From NCBI GenBank assembly GCA_003641465.1, contig QNAJ01000044.1, forward strand, positions 1 to 9,428: a DNA stretch of 9,428 nt, read 5' to 3'. Position numbers and translations under genes: made by a program. Source of the stretch: Verrucomicrobiota bacterium (lineage in GTDB: Bacteria > Verrucomicrobiota > Kiritimatiellia > B70-G9). Below, one piece after another: positions 1-6,242 of this stretch. Under the pieces are notes generated by a model. It worked only from the letters and a program-made list of their open reading frames with translations. It was not told where the DNA came from and made no database searches. Each line of letters starts with the position of its first letter. Within the stretch, counting starts at the first letter, position 1.

Positions 1-12
1 ATGCGGCATTAG

Positions 13-148
13 TTAATGGTTCATGGTTAATTGTTGATTGTATCAAAAGAACAACCCAACAACTCGCCCCGACCTCTGACCACCGACCACCGACCTCCGA
101 CTTCTGGCAAGTGCCAACAATTGACCAATAACCATTACCCATTGACCC
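13..148. repeat. Three arrays of degenerate 7-bp repeats
   Basis: Three blocks with a strict 7-base period lie beyond the 3' end of feoB. Block 1 (13-40) reads TTAATGG, TTCATGG, TTAATTG, TTGATTG. Block 2 (70-104) reads CGACCTC, TGACCAC, CGACCAC, CGACCTC, CGACTTC. Block 3 (121-148) reads TTGACCA, ATAACCA, TTACCCA, TTGACCC, and is roughly the reverse complement of block 1, so blocks 1 and 3 could pair as long imperfect arms around block 2. The region is AT-richer than its surroundings and has no convincing gene. The periodicity is seen directly; any function is unknown. Confidence 0.75.
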
Positions 149-205
149 CCTGCGGGCCTTGCCTTCTCTGCAAAAGGCTTTCTTTGTCCCTCAGCAGGCG
201 GGAGC

Positions 206-2275
206 TCAGATACCGATGCCCAGCAGAACCCCTACCTGATACACCGCGGCGGCGACTGCCCAGGCAATTACGGTCAGAAAGACCAGCTGCGCCAGCGCCA
301 GCCGCCAGGACCCGGATTCGGCCCGCACCGCGGCGACGGTGGCGATACAGGGCATACTTATCAGGATAAACAATAACAGGGTAATCCCTACCAGCGGAGG
401 ATAGCTTTCGCGCAGCCGATGCTGCAGGACGGATGATTCTCCTTCCTCGACGGCGAAAATGATAGCCAGCTGGGAGATGAAAACCTCCTTGGCCACTACC
501 GCGCCTACCAGAGCCGTACCGATGCGCCAGTCAAATCCCATGGGTCGAAGCACGGGTTCAAGACCCCGTCCTATGGCTGCTGCGTAGGTTCCCTGAAGCG
601 GATCAGTTGTCCGGTCGAGCGCCGAGCCGGCTTTTCCCGTACGGGGGAAGTTTGTCAGGAACCACATCACCACCGACATCAGCAATATGATCGTGCCCGC
701 CTTTCGGACGAACAGCCACGTGCGGAACCACATGTGGTGCAGAAGACTGATCAGCGTGGGCATGCGATAGGGGGGCAACTCCATAACGAAGGCACGGCCC
801 TCACCCTTGAAGAGCGTACTCCGGAGCAGCCTCGCTCCTGCGACCGCAATAGCCACCCCGATCAGGTAGACTGTCCACAGCACCGGAGCCCGGAGCCTTG
901 GCGGAAAAAATGCGGGGATGATCAGGCCGTAGACGGTAAACCGGGCGCTGCAGCTCATCAGGGGTATGATCATCATGGTCGTCAGGCGCTCCTTTTTCCC
1001 TTCAATCGTGCGGGTCGCCAGTACCGCGGGTACCGAACAGCCGAACCCGAGCAGCAGGGGAATGAAACTCCGACCGTGGAGTCCGATCTTGTGCATCAGC
1101 CGGTCCATGATGAAAGCCGCCCGCGCCATGTAGCCGGAGTCTTCCAGGATGGAGATGCCGAGGAAGAGAAAGACGATGTTGGGTAGAAATACCAGAACGT
1201 TGCCTACCCCGGAGATGATGCCGTCGGTGAGCAGGGATCTGGCAAGGATCGGCCATTGGGTGGGCCAGAGGCGTGTCACCAGTCCGGAAATGAATCGCAC
1301 CCCATCCTCGATCCACGAACTGGGATACTGTCCCAGGGAAAAGGTGAGCTTGAAAAGCAGGTAAGCTGCTACCAGGAAGATCGGTATGCCCAGGAGGGGA
1401 TGCATGACTACCGTGTCCAGGGCATCTGACAGCCTGTGCCGGGTCTCGGCGGTTCGGCAGACTGCTTCCTGGCAGGCGCCGGAAATTACACCATAGCGGC
1501 GTTCGGCAAAGACTACCGCCGGATCGTCCGAAAAACAGGTTCGGATCTTATTGCGGAGGGATTCCACTTCCCGGCGCAGGCTGTCGGGATCGGTGCACTT
1601 CTGCAGAACGCTTGCGGTGACCGGTTGATCGCCTTCCAGCAGCTTGAGGGCCAGCCAGCGGGGCAGGGCCAGCTTGTTCAGTTGAGGGTCGGCCGCAATG
1701 CGGTCCTGAAGGCGCTCCACCGCCCGGTCAAGGTCTTCTCCATACGAAATGCCGTGCGGACGGCGGTGATTCATCCGGTCCGCGATGACTTGGCGCAGCT
1801 CCTCAATACCTTCGTTCCTGGTGGCCACGGTGGTAACCACGGGAATGCCGAAGAGGCGGGAGAGGGTCCTTTGATCTACTGCATAACCGGAGGCTTGTGC
1901 CAGATCGTTCTTGTTTAGCACCAGAATCATGGGCATGGACAATTCCATGAGCTGGATCGCCAGGTAGAGGCTGTGCTCGATATTGGAGGCATCCACAATG
2001 CAGACCACCACGTCGAAATTGCGGTTCAACAGGACATCGCGCGCCACTTTCTCGTCCAGACTACGTGCGGAGAGGCTGTGGGTTCCCGGCAGGTCGGTGA
2101 TTTCAACGCGTGTTCCGTTGTACCGGTACCAGCCGAGCTCCGCTTCCACGGTGACCCCCGGATAATTGCCGGTATGGCGCCTGCCGCCTGTGAGCGCGTT
2201 AAAGACGGTGGTTTTTCCGGAGTTGGGATTGCCGGCCAGAGCGACGCGGATGACATCCTTGCGAGCTGAGGTCAT
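206..2275 (-). CDS. feoB: Ferrous iron transport protein B (FeoB)
   Basis: FeoB is the inner-membrane Fe(II) transporter with a cytoplasmic GTPase domain. The 689-aa product is within the usual range (about 650-770). The N-terminal G domain shows G1 GNPNSGKT (15-22), the switch region GNYPGVTVE (36-44), G3 DLPG (61-64), G4 NKND (121-124) and a G5-like ATRNEG (151-156). A helical spacer leads to the membrane part from about residue 290, with two gate/nucleoside-recognition modules: GFGCSVPAVLATRT (410-423) and PLMSCSARFTVY (438-449), then a C-terminal gate segment around MPCIATVAA (641-649). Several hydrophobic segments lie at about 292-312, 359-376, 464-482, 526-541, 629-650 and 662-685. It follows feoA by 18 nt and is the last gene of the regulator-feoA-feoB operon. 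The ATG at 2275 has only a weak GGA ribosome site, inside the palindrome GGAATATTCC. No feoC-like gene follows. Confidence 0.97.
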   Translation of the reverse strand: MTSARKDVIRVALAGNPNSGKTTVFNALTGGRRHTGNYPGVTVEAELGWYRYNGTRVEITDLPGTHSLSARSLDEKVARDVLLNRNFDVVVCIVDASNIEHSLYLAIQLMELSMPMILVLNKNDLAQASGYAVDQRTLSRLFGIPVVTTVATRNEGIEELRQVIADRMNHRRPHGISYGEDLDRAVERLQDRIAADPQLNKLALPRWLALKLLEGDQPVTASVLQKCTDPDSLRREVESLRNKIRTCFSDDPAVVFAERRYGVISGACQEAVCRTAETRHRLSDALDTVVMHPLLGIPIFLVAAYLLFKLTFSLGQYPSSWIEDGVRFISGLVTRLWPTQWPILARSLLTDGIISGVGNVLVFLPNIVFLFLGISILEDSGYMARAAFIMDRLMHKIGLHGRSFIPLLLGFGCSVPAVLATRTIEGKKERLTTMMIIPLMSCSARFTVYGLIIPAFFPPRLRAPVLWTVYLIGVAIAVAGARLLRSTLFKGEGRAFVMELPPYRMPTLISLLHHMWFRTWLFVRKAGTIILLMSVVMWFLTNFPRTGKAGSALDRTTDPLQGTYAAAIGRGLEPVLRPMGFDWRIGTALVGAVVAKEVFISQLAIIFAVEEGESSVLQHRLRESYPPLVGITLLLFILISMPCIATVAAVRAESGSWRLALAQLVFLTVIAWAVAAAVYQVGVLLGIGI

Positions 2276-2293
2276 GGAATATTCCGTGCCGGG

Positions 2294-2557
2294 TTACTCT
2301 TCCCTGCAGAGTTCGACCAGGATTTTTTCAGCCATTCCGTGTCCGATGATAACTTTGCCGCCGCGGATTTCCACGACCACAGGACCTTGGCGTTCCGCTC
2401 GGACGACCTTGAGGATCGCGCCTGGCAATACACCCATTTCGGCAAGCCGCGCGGTCATTCCCGCTCCTCCACGGAATTGCCGTACCCGGACGCTGTCGCC
2501 TGCTTTAGCGCGCCAAAGGGCGAAGAGATTGGCCCCGGTCTGTGGGTCGGCGATCAC
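2294..2557 (-). CDS. feoA: Ferrous iron transport protein A (FeoA)
   Basis: FeoA is a small cytosolic SH3-like protein that supports FeoB-mediated Fe(II) uptake. The 87-aa product shows the family pattern: a Lys-Ala-Gly-Asp entry strand (18-21), the core RLAEMGVLPGAILKVV (37-52), the Pro-Val-Val-Val-Glu strand (59-63), and the ending strand of GGKVIIGHGMAEKILV (66-81). The first 14 or so residues are longer than in a minimal FeoA of about 75 aa. The start is a GTG at 2557 that overlaps the regulator's TGA as GTGA; an AGGGA ribosome site lies at 2569-2565 inside the end of the regulator gene. The gene is therefore probably translationally coupled to the regulator. It sits in the -1 frame relative to the regulator, just after an A7 slippery run (see findings), so a fused product is also conceivable. 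Confidence 0.95.
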   Translation of the reverse strand: MIADPQTGANLFALWRAKAGDSVRVRQFRGGAGMTARLAEMGVLPGAILKVVRAERQGPVVVEIRGGKVIIGHGMAEKILVELCREE

Positions 2558-3000
2558 GAAGCTTTCCCTTTTTTTCTCAGATATCTGCGGAACTCAGAAT
2601 GTATCCGGCGGCCCGAAGGACTCCGGTGAACGAAACTCAGGAAAGCCTCGATACGCTGCACCACCGCGGGGCCCACATGGTGTTCCAGCCGACAGGCGGT
2701 TGCCTCGGCGGAATCCTCGGGAACCGCCAGCACTTCGACAAGAAATTTCTTGATCATCGCGTGCCGGCGCAGCACGGCCTCAGCCACATTCCGACCGTCG
2801 GGAGTTAATGAGACCGCTTCGTAAGGTGCATAGGATACCAGGTTCTTGGCCGCCAGAACGCGGAGAGCCGCACTTACCGTGGACTTGTGCACCGCCAGCT
2901 CATGGGCGATATCGCGCACGCGCGCATTTCCGCGTTGATCCAGCAGACGCAGAATCACTTCCAGATAATCTTCCTGTGTCGGACTGGCGTTCAGCATCAT
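2554..3000 (-). CDS. DtxR/MntR-family metal-dependent repressor
   Basis: A 148-aa winged-helix regulator of the DtxR/MntR family, expected to bind DNA when loaded with Fe(II) or Mn(II) and to repress metal uptake. It opens with TQEDYLEVI (8-16), followed by the helix-turn-helix with recognition segment ELAVHKSTVSAALRVL (34-49) and a wing ending at LTPDG (65-69). The dimerisation/metal domain has RRHAMIKKFL (78-87) and ACRLEHHVG (102-110). Likely metal ligands are D11, E14, H80, C103, E106 and H107. D11 is MntR-like, whereas C103 matches the DtxR/IdeR cysteine, so the metal cannot be named. The length matches MntR (about 142 aa) and lacks the C-terminal SH3-like domain of DtxR/IdeR (about 226-230 aa). 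ATG 3000 (or 2997) was preferred over 3045, because the family begins shortly before Q-E-D-Y and the -35 element overlaps 3045. It heads the operon with feoA and feoB. Confidence 0.92.
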   Translation of the reverse strand: MMLNASPTQEDYLEVILRLLDQRGNARVRDIAHELAVHKSTVSAALRVLAAKNLVSYAPYEAVSLTPDGRNVAEAVLRRHAMIKKFLVEVLAVPEDSAEATACRLEHHVGPAVVQRIEAFLSFVHRSPSGRRIHSEFRRYLRKKGKAS

Positions 3001-3010
3001 TGTTTTATAA

Positions 3011-3045
3011 ACCCAACAAAGTAGCACAGACCAAACAAATTGCAA
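3011..3045 (-). promoter_or_regulatory. Putative promoter of the regulator-feoAB operon
   Basis: On the minus strand, TTGCAA (3045-3040) and TACTTT (3023-3018) are 16 bp apart, and the -10 is preceded by TGTGC, giving an extended TGn element. Transcription would begin near 3011, only about 11 nt before the ATG at 3000, where no good Shine-Dalgarno sequence is visible, so initiation may be leaderless or nearly so. A second -10-like TATAAA closer to the ATG would be fully leaderless. The direct repeats TTTGTTTGG and TTTGTTGGG, 19 bp apart and overlapping this promoter, are candidate operator half-sites for the adjacent regulator. That last point is speculation. Confidence 0.45.
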
Positions 3046-3099
3046 CCCATGAAGGCCCCCGGATCCGGTGGGTCAGGCCGCCCCAAACGCCGGCCGGGA

Positions 3100-4395
3100 T
3101 CAGGTAAGCCCTACAGCACGAAAAGTGCGGTCAACGTCCCGGAAATGCTGGTTCAGGTCGAAGGCCCGATCCAACTCCGCCGGACTCAGGTGGCGCATAA
3201 TGCGCGGATCACCCCGTACCAGTTCCTGGAAAGACTCCCCGGATTCCCACGCTTTCATGGCGTTCTCCTGCACGATGCGGTACGCCTCTTCACGCTTCAT
3301 CCCTTTCTCGGTAAGCAGCAGGAGAACCTGCTGTGAATGAATGAGACCGCGCGTCAGATCCAGATTGCGGCGCATGTTTTCCGGGAATACCCGCATGTCT
3401 CTTACCCACCCGGTCAACCGGTCAAGCATGTAGTCAAGCAGAATGGTGGCATCGGGAATGATGATACGTTCCGTAGAGGAATGTGAAATGTCCCGCTCAT
3501 GCCACAGGGCCACGTTTTCCATGGCAGTGAGGGCATAGCCGCGCAGCACGCGTGCCATGCCGCAAAGCCGCTCCGCTACGATCGGATTGCGCTTGTGAGG
3601 CATCGCGGAAGACCCCTTCTGTGTCCGGCCGAAGAACTCTTCCACCTCCCGCACTTCGGTTCGGGCCAGGTGCCGGAATTCCTGCGCCCATCTCTCCACG
3701 GAAGCACCGACCAGCGCCAGCATCGACAGGTAATGCGCATGCAGATCGCGAGGGAGAACCTGTGACGAAACCGGCGCGGCTTTCAGCCCCAGCCTTCGAC
3801 AGACATAGGTTTCCACGCTCCGGTCGAGATGTGCATGGGTGCCCACTGCACCGGAGAGTTGCCCGTAGCGGACGGTCTCCCGGGCCGATTGAAGGCGCTG
3901 TTCAGCACGTCCGAATTCGTCGTACATCTGGGCCAGCTTGAATCCGAAGGTAATCGGCTCGGCATGTACGCCATGAGTCCGCCCGATCATCGGCGTATAT
4001 TTGTATTTTCTTGCCTTCTGGGCGACCGCCCGACGCAAGCGGCGGACATCGCGGATCAGAAGATCGGCGGCACGCACCATGAGAACTGCCAGCGCGGTAT
4101 CAACCACGTCGGAGCTGGTCAGTCCGCGATGAATATGTCGGGAGGCCGGACCCACCTTCTCAGCCACACTGGTGAGAAAGGCGATCACGTCGTGGTTGAC
4201 TTCGCGTTCGATTTCTTCGATCCGACGGAGATCAAAGGCGGCTTTCTTCTTTATTATGTTCCAGTCCCGCGCGGGTATCCGGCCCTTCCGGTACAGGGCT
4301 TCGCAGGCCAGGATTTCCACCCGGAGCCATGTCCGGAACTTGTTTTCCTCGGACCATAACTCTGCCATCTGCGGTCTGGTGTAGCGAGGAATCAT
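3100..4395 (-). CDS. purB: Adenylosuccinate lyase
   Basis: PurB is a cytosolic homotetrameric lyase of the fumarase/aspartase superfamily. It releases fumarate from SAICAR and from adenylosuccinate in purine synthesis. The 431-aa product matches the Bacillus-type enzyme in length and, from memory, along its whole sequence. Visible landmarks are the MI-x-RY start, NHDVIAF (68-74), HRGLTSSDVVDTA (89-101), GRTHGVHAEP (138-147, catalytic H141), and the superfamily signature loop KGSSAMPHKRNP (260-271) with the catalytic serine at 262/263. A C-terminal helical domain ends in VDRTFRAVGLT. Two ATGs are adjacent (4398 and 4395); I chose 4395 because it is 6 nt from the AGGAGG site rather than 3, and it gives the family's usual N-terminus. 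The next gene on this strand starts 99 bp downstream, so purB is likely transcribed alone. Confidence 0.97.
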   Translation of the reverse strand: MIPRYTRPQMAELWSEENKFRTWLRVEILACEALYRKGRIPARDWNIIKKKAAFDLRRIEEIEREVNHDVIAFLTSVAEKVGPASRHIHRGLTSSDVVDTALAVLMVRAADLLIRDVRRLRRAVAQKARKYKYTPMIGRTHGVHAEPITFGFKLAQMYDEFGRAEQRLQSARETVRYGQLSGAVGTHAHLDRSVETYVCRRLGLKAAPVSSQVLPRDLHAHYLSMLALVGASVERWAQEFRHLARTEVREVEEFFGRTQKGSSAMPHKRNPIVAERLCGMARVLRGYALTAMENVALWHERDISHSSTERIIIPDATILLDYMLDRLTGWVRDMRVFPENMRRNLDLTRGLIHSQQVLLLLTEKGMKREEAYRIVQENAMKAWESGESFQELVRGDPRIMRHLSPAELDRAFDLNQHFRDVDRTFRAVGLT

Positions 4396-4401
4396 CATGC
4401 T

Positions 4402-4407
4402 CCTCCT
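4402..4407 (-). promoter_or_regulatory. Ribosome binding site of purB
   Basis: Perfect AGGAGG on the minus strand, 6 nt before the ATG at 4395 and 3 nt before the ATG at 4398. The spacing favours the second ATG. Confidence 0.8.
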
Positions 4408-4431
4408 GCTTGCCGGCCGCTGCGCTGCCAG

Positions 4432-4461
4432 AGGATAGCACAGTGGAGTTCGTGACGTGAA
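4432..4461 (-). promoter_or_regulatory. Putative purB promoter
   Basis: On the minus strand, TTCACG (4461-4456) and TATCCT (4437-4432) are separated by 18 bp. The -10 is preceded by TGTGC, the same extended element seen before the feo operon. The predicted start is near 4425, about 30 nt before the ATG. Each hexamer matches the sigma-70 consensus at four of six positions. Confidence 0.45.
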
Positions 4462-4550
4462 TGGAAAAACCGGACTGTGTTCGTCCTACGCCGACTGTAT
4501 CTTCCCGGCATTGCTCCGCAGCCGATCCTCCTTCGGGGACCGGCGAAGCG

Positions 4551-4576
4551 GAGGGCTCCGCCGCGGAGGCGCCCTC
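4551..4576 (-). terminator. GC-rich hairpin downstream of glnA
   Basis: Inverted repeat GAGGGC/GCCCTC enclosing a second perfect repeat CTCCGC/GCGGAG, beginning about 26 nt after the glnA stop codon. There is no T-run right after it, so it is not a textbook intrinsic terminator; it may instead protect the mRNA 3' end. A wider 8-bp pair, CTACGCCG at 4486-4493 and CGGCGTAG at 4594-4601, encloses it. Confidence 0.4.
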
Positions 4577-4601
4577 GTGTATACCTCCTGATGCGGCGTA
4601 G

Positions 4602-6026
4602 CTATATGTCGAAGTAGAGCACGAACTCGTACGGATGGGGCCGCGATTCCAGTGCAGAGACCTCGTTTTCGAGCTTGTAATTGATCCACGTTTCGATCAC
4701 GTCTTCGGTGAAGACGTCGCCCTTGAGCAGCCAGTCATGATCCTTCTCCAACGCTGCCAGCGCTTCGCGCAGAGACCCGGGCGCCTTGGGCACCTTGGCC
4801 AGCTCTTGCGGAGGAAGATCGTAGATGTCCTTGTCCAGCGGTTCGCCCGGATGGATCTTGTTCTGGATGCCGTCCAGCGCTGCCATCAGCATAGCTGAGA
4901 ACGCCAGATAGCCGTTACAGCTCGGATCCGGACACCGGAACTCCACACGCTTGGCCTTGGGTGAGGTCGAATACATGGGTATGCGACAGGCCGCACTCCG
5001 GTTCCTCCGGGAATAAGCCAGGTTGATAGGCGCTTCGAATCCGGGAACCAGGCGCTTGTAGCTGTTCATCGTCGGGTTAGTGAAAGCCAGCAGCGCCGGT
5101 GCATGCTTCAACAGGCCGCCGATGGCAAACAGGCCCGTATCGCTCAGACCCGCGTAGCCATCCCCCGCGAATATGTTCTTGTCGCCTTTCCACAGTGACA
5201 TGTGTATATGCATGCCGCTTCCGTTGTCATTATGGAGAGGCTTGGGCATGAAGGTGGCCGTCTTGCCGTGTCTGGCGGCTACATTTTTCACCACGTACTT
5301 GAATTTCAGAAGTTTGTCACCCATTTCCACCAGGGGGGAGAAGCGCATGTCGATTTCTCCCTGGCCGCCGGTAGCCACCTCGTGGTGATGCGCTTCGGTT
5401 TCAACACCGATCGCCTCCAACGTCAGCATCATTTCGCTGCGGATGTCCTGCAGCTTGTCAGCGGGCGGGCAGGGGAAATAGCCCTCCTTGAAGCGGATCT
5501 TGTATCCCAGATTCGGCTCTTCCCGGCGGCCCATATTCCAGCGTCCCTCAATGGAATCCAGGAAGTAGTAGCCTTCGTGTTCTCTCTGGTCGAAGCGGAC
5601 ATTGTCAAAGATGAAGAATTCCGCCTCCGGGCCGAAGTAGGCCACGTCCCCGATGCCGGTACTTTTGAGATAGGCTTCGGCCTTGCGGGCGATATTGCGC
5701 GGATCACGAGTGTAATCCTCGCCGGTTACCGGGTCACAAATGTTACAGATCATGACCAGGGTCTTTTCCGCGAAGAAGGGGTCGAGAAACGCGGTGGAGG
5801 GATCGGGTTTGACCAGCATGTCGGACTCGTTGATGGCCTGCCATCCGCGAATGCTGGACCCGTCGAATCCGATGCCCTTTTCAAAGGTATCCACATCCAT
5901 AACGTGGGCGGGTACGGAGAAGTGCTGCCACAGCCCGGGGAAATCCATGAATCGCAGATCAACGATCCTGATGCCTTCCCGGGCAATATAGTCCACCACG
6001 TCCTTCGGCGTTTCCAGTTTGAGCAT
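4602..6026 (-). CDS. glnA: Glutamine synthetase, type I
   Basis: GlnA makes glutamine from glutamate, ammonium and ATP as a cytosolic dodecamer. The 474-aa product fits the GSI-beta length (about 470). Landmarks are LRFMDFPGLWQHFSVP (24-39), the latch loop GFDGSSIRG (53-61), metal-site glutamates in FGPEAEFFIF (131-140), VETEAHHHE (208-216) and GQGEID (221-226), GSGMHIHMS (269-277), the flap region around LVPGFEAP (326-333), RNRSA (341-345), RVEFRCPDPS (360-369), and KDIYDLPP (399-406). Y402 aligns with the tyrosine adenylylated by GlnE in GSI-beta enzymes, so adenylylation control is possible; no glnE is in the window. ATGs at 6032 and 6026 are both in frame; the GGAGG site is 3 nt from the first and 9 nt from the second, so 6026 is preferred. 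It lies downstream of the GDH gene, but 550 bp away with its own likely promoter. Confidence 0.97.
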   Translation of the reverse strand: MLKLETPKDVVDYIAREGIRIVDLRFMDFPGLWQHFSVPAHVMDVDTFEKGIGFDGSSIRGWQAINESDMLVKPDPSTAFLDPFFAEKTLVMICNICDPVTGEDYTRDPRNIARKAEAYLKSTGIGDVAYFGPEAEFFIFDNVRFDQREHEGYYFLDSIEGRWNMGRREEPNLGYKIRFKEGYFPCPPADKLQDIRSEMMLTLEAIGVETEAHHHEVATGGQGEIDMRFSPLVEMGDKLLKFKYVVKNVAARHGKTATFMPKPLHNDNGSGMHIHMSLWKGDKNIFAGDGYAGLSDTGLFAIGGLLKHAPALLAFTNPTMNSYKRLVPGFEAPINLAYSRRNRSAACRIPMYSTSPKAKRVEFRCPDPSCNGYLAFSAMLMAALDGIQNKIHPGEPLDKDIYDLPPQELAKVPKAPGSLREALAALEKDHDWLLKGDVFTEDVIETWINYKLENEVSALESRPHPYEFVLYFDI

Positions 6027-6032
6027 GGTCAT

Positions 6033-6143
6033 CTACCTCCCGATACTTGCTCTCATTTTTACCGATGTGTTTCCGCAGATTGCTCGGCTATAGGGTCTGC
6101 CCGCTACCGGGACGGGCGGACCGCCGTGTGCTGCGGACATCAT
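6033..6143 (-). CDS. Possible 36-aa leader ORF before glnA
   Basis: An open frame in the glnA leader runs from ATG-ATG (6143/6140) to a TAG (6035-6033) that directly abuts the upstream glnA ATG (TAGATG at 6035-6030). An AGGGA-like ribosome site lies about 8 nt before the first ATG. The peptide starts MMSAAHGGPP and ends KMRASIGR; it has no recognised domain and no run of glutamine or other single amino acid that would suggest classical attenuation. Its stop overlaps the glnA ribosome binding site, so if translated it would affect glnA initiation. Chance remains a fair explanation. Confidence 0.25.
   Translation of the reverse strand: MMSAAHGGPPVPVAGRPYSRAICGNTSVKMRASIGR
6036..6041 (-). promoter_or_regulatory. 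Ribosome binding site of glnA
   Basis: GGGAGG on the minus strand, 3 nt before the ATG at 6032 and 9 nt before the in-frame ATG at 6026. The spacing decides in favour of the second start. Confidence 0.7.
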
Positions 6144-6179
6144 GCTGCGTTCCCTGCCGTTCGTTCAGGCTCCGGATGC

Positions 6180-6242
6180 ACTCTAGCATGCCGGGATGGG
6201 TTTTCCAGATTTTTGGATGGATGGATGGACCGTAGAATCTGG
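6180..6242 (-). promoter_or_regulatory. Putative glnA promoter with overlapping inverted repeat
   Basis: On the minus strand, TGGAAA (6207-6202) and TAGAGT (6185-6180) are 16 bp apart, with an extended TGC before the -10; the leader would be about 140 nt. A 7-bp inverted repeat, CCAGATT (6205-6211) and AATCTGG (6236-6242), overlaps the -35. Between its arms lies a four-copy TGGA tandem repeat (6214-6229, plus strand). The arrangement looks like an operator beside a promoter. No sigma-54 GG-N10-GC promoter was found. Confidence 0.4.

Noticed and set aside
1..148. CRISPR array
   Set aside because: The repeats are 7 bp, contiguous and degenerate, without spacers or cas genes, so they do not fit a CRISPR array.
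2276..2285. Palindrome GGAATATTCC directly before the feoB ATG
   Set aside because: It contains the weak ribosome site and has no second copy at the operon promoter, so an operator role is unsupported.
3059..3068. Perfect palindrome CCGGATCCGG after purB
   Set aside because: Ten bases with no loop, no T-run and no partner copy; short perfect palindromes like this arise by chance in GC-rich DNA.
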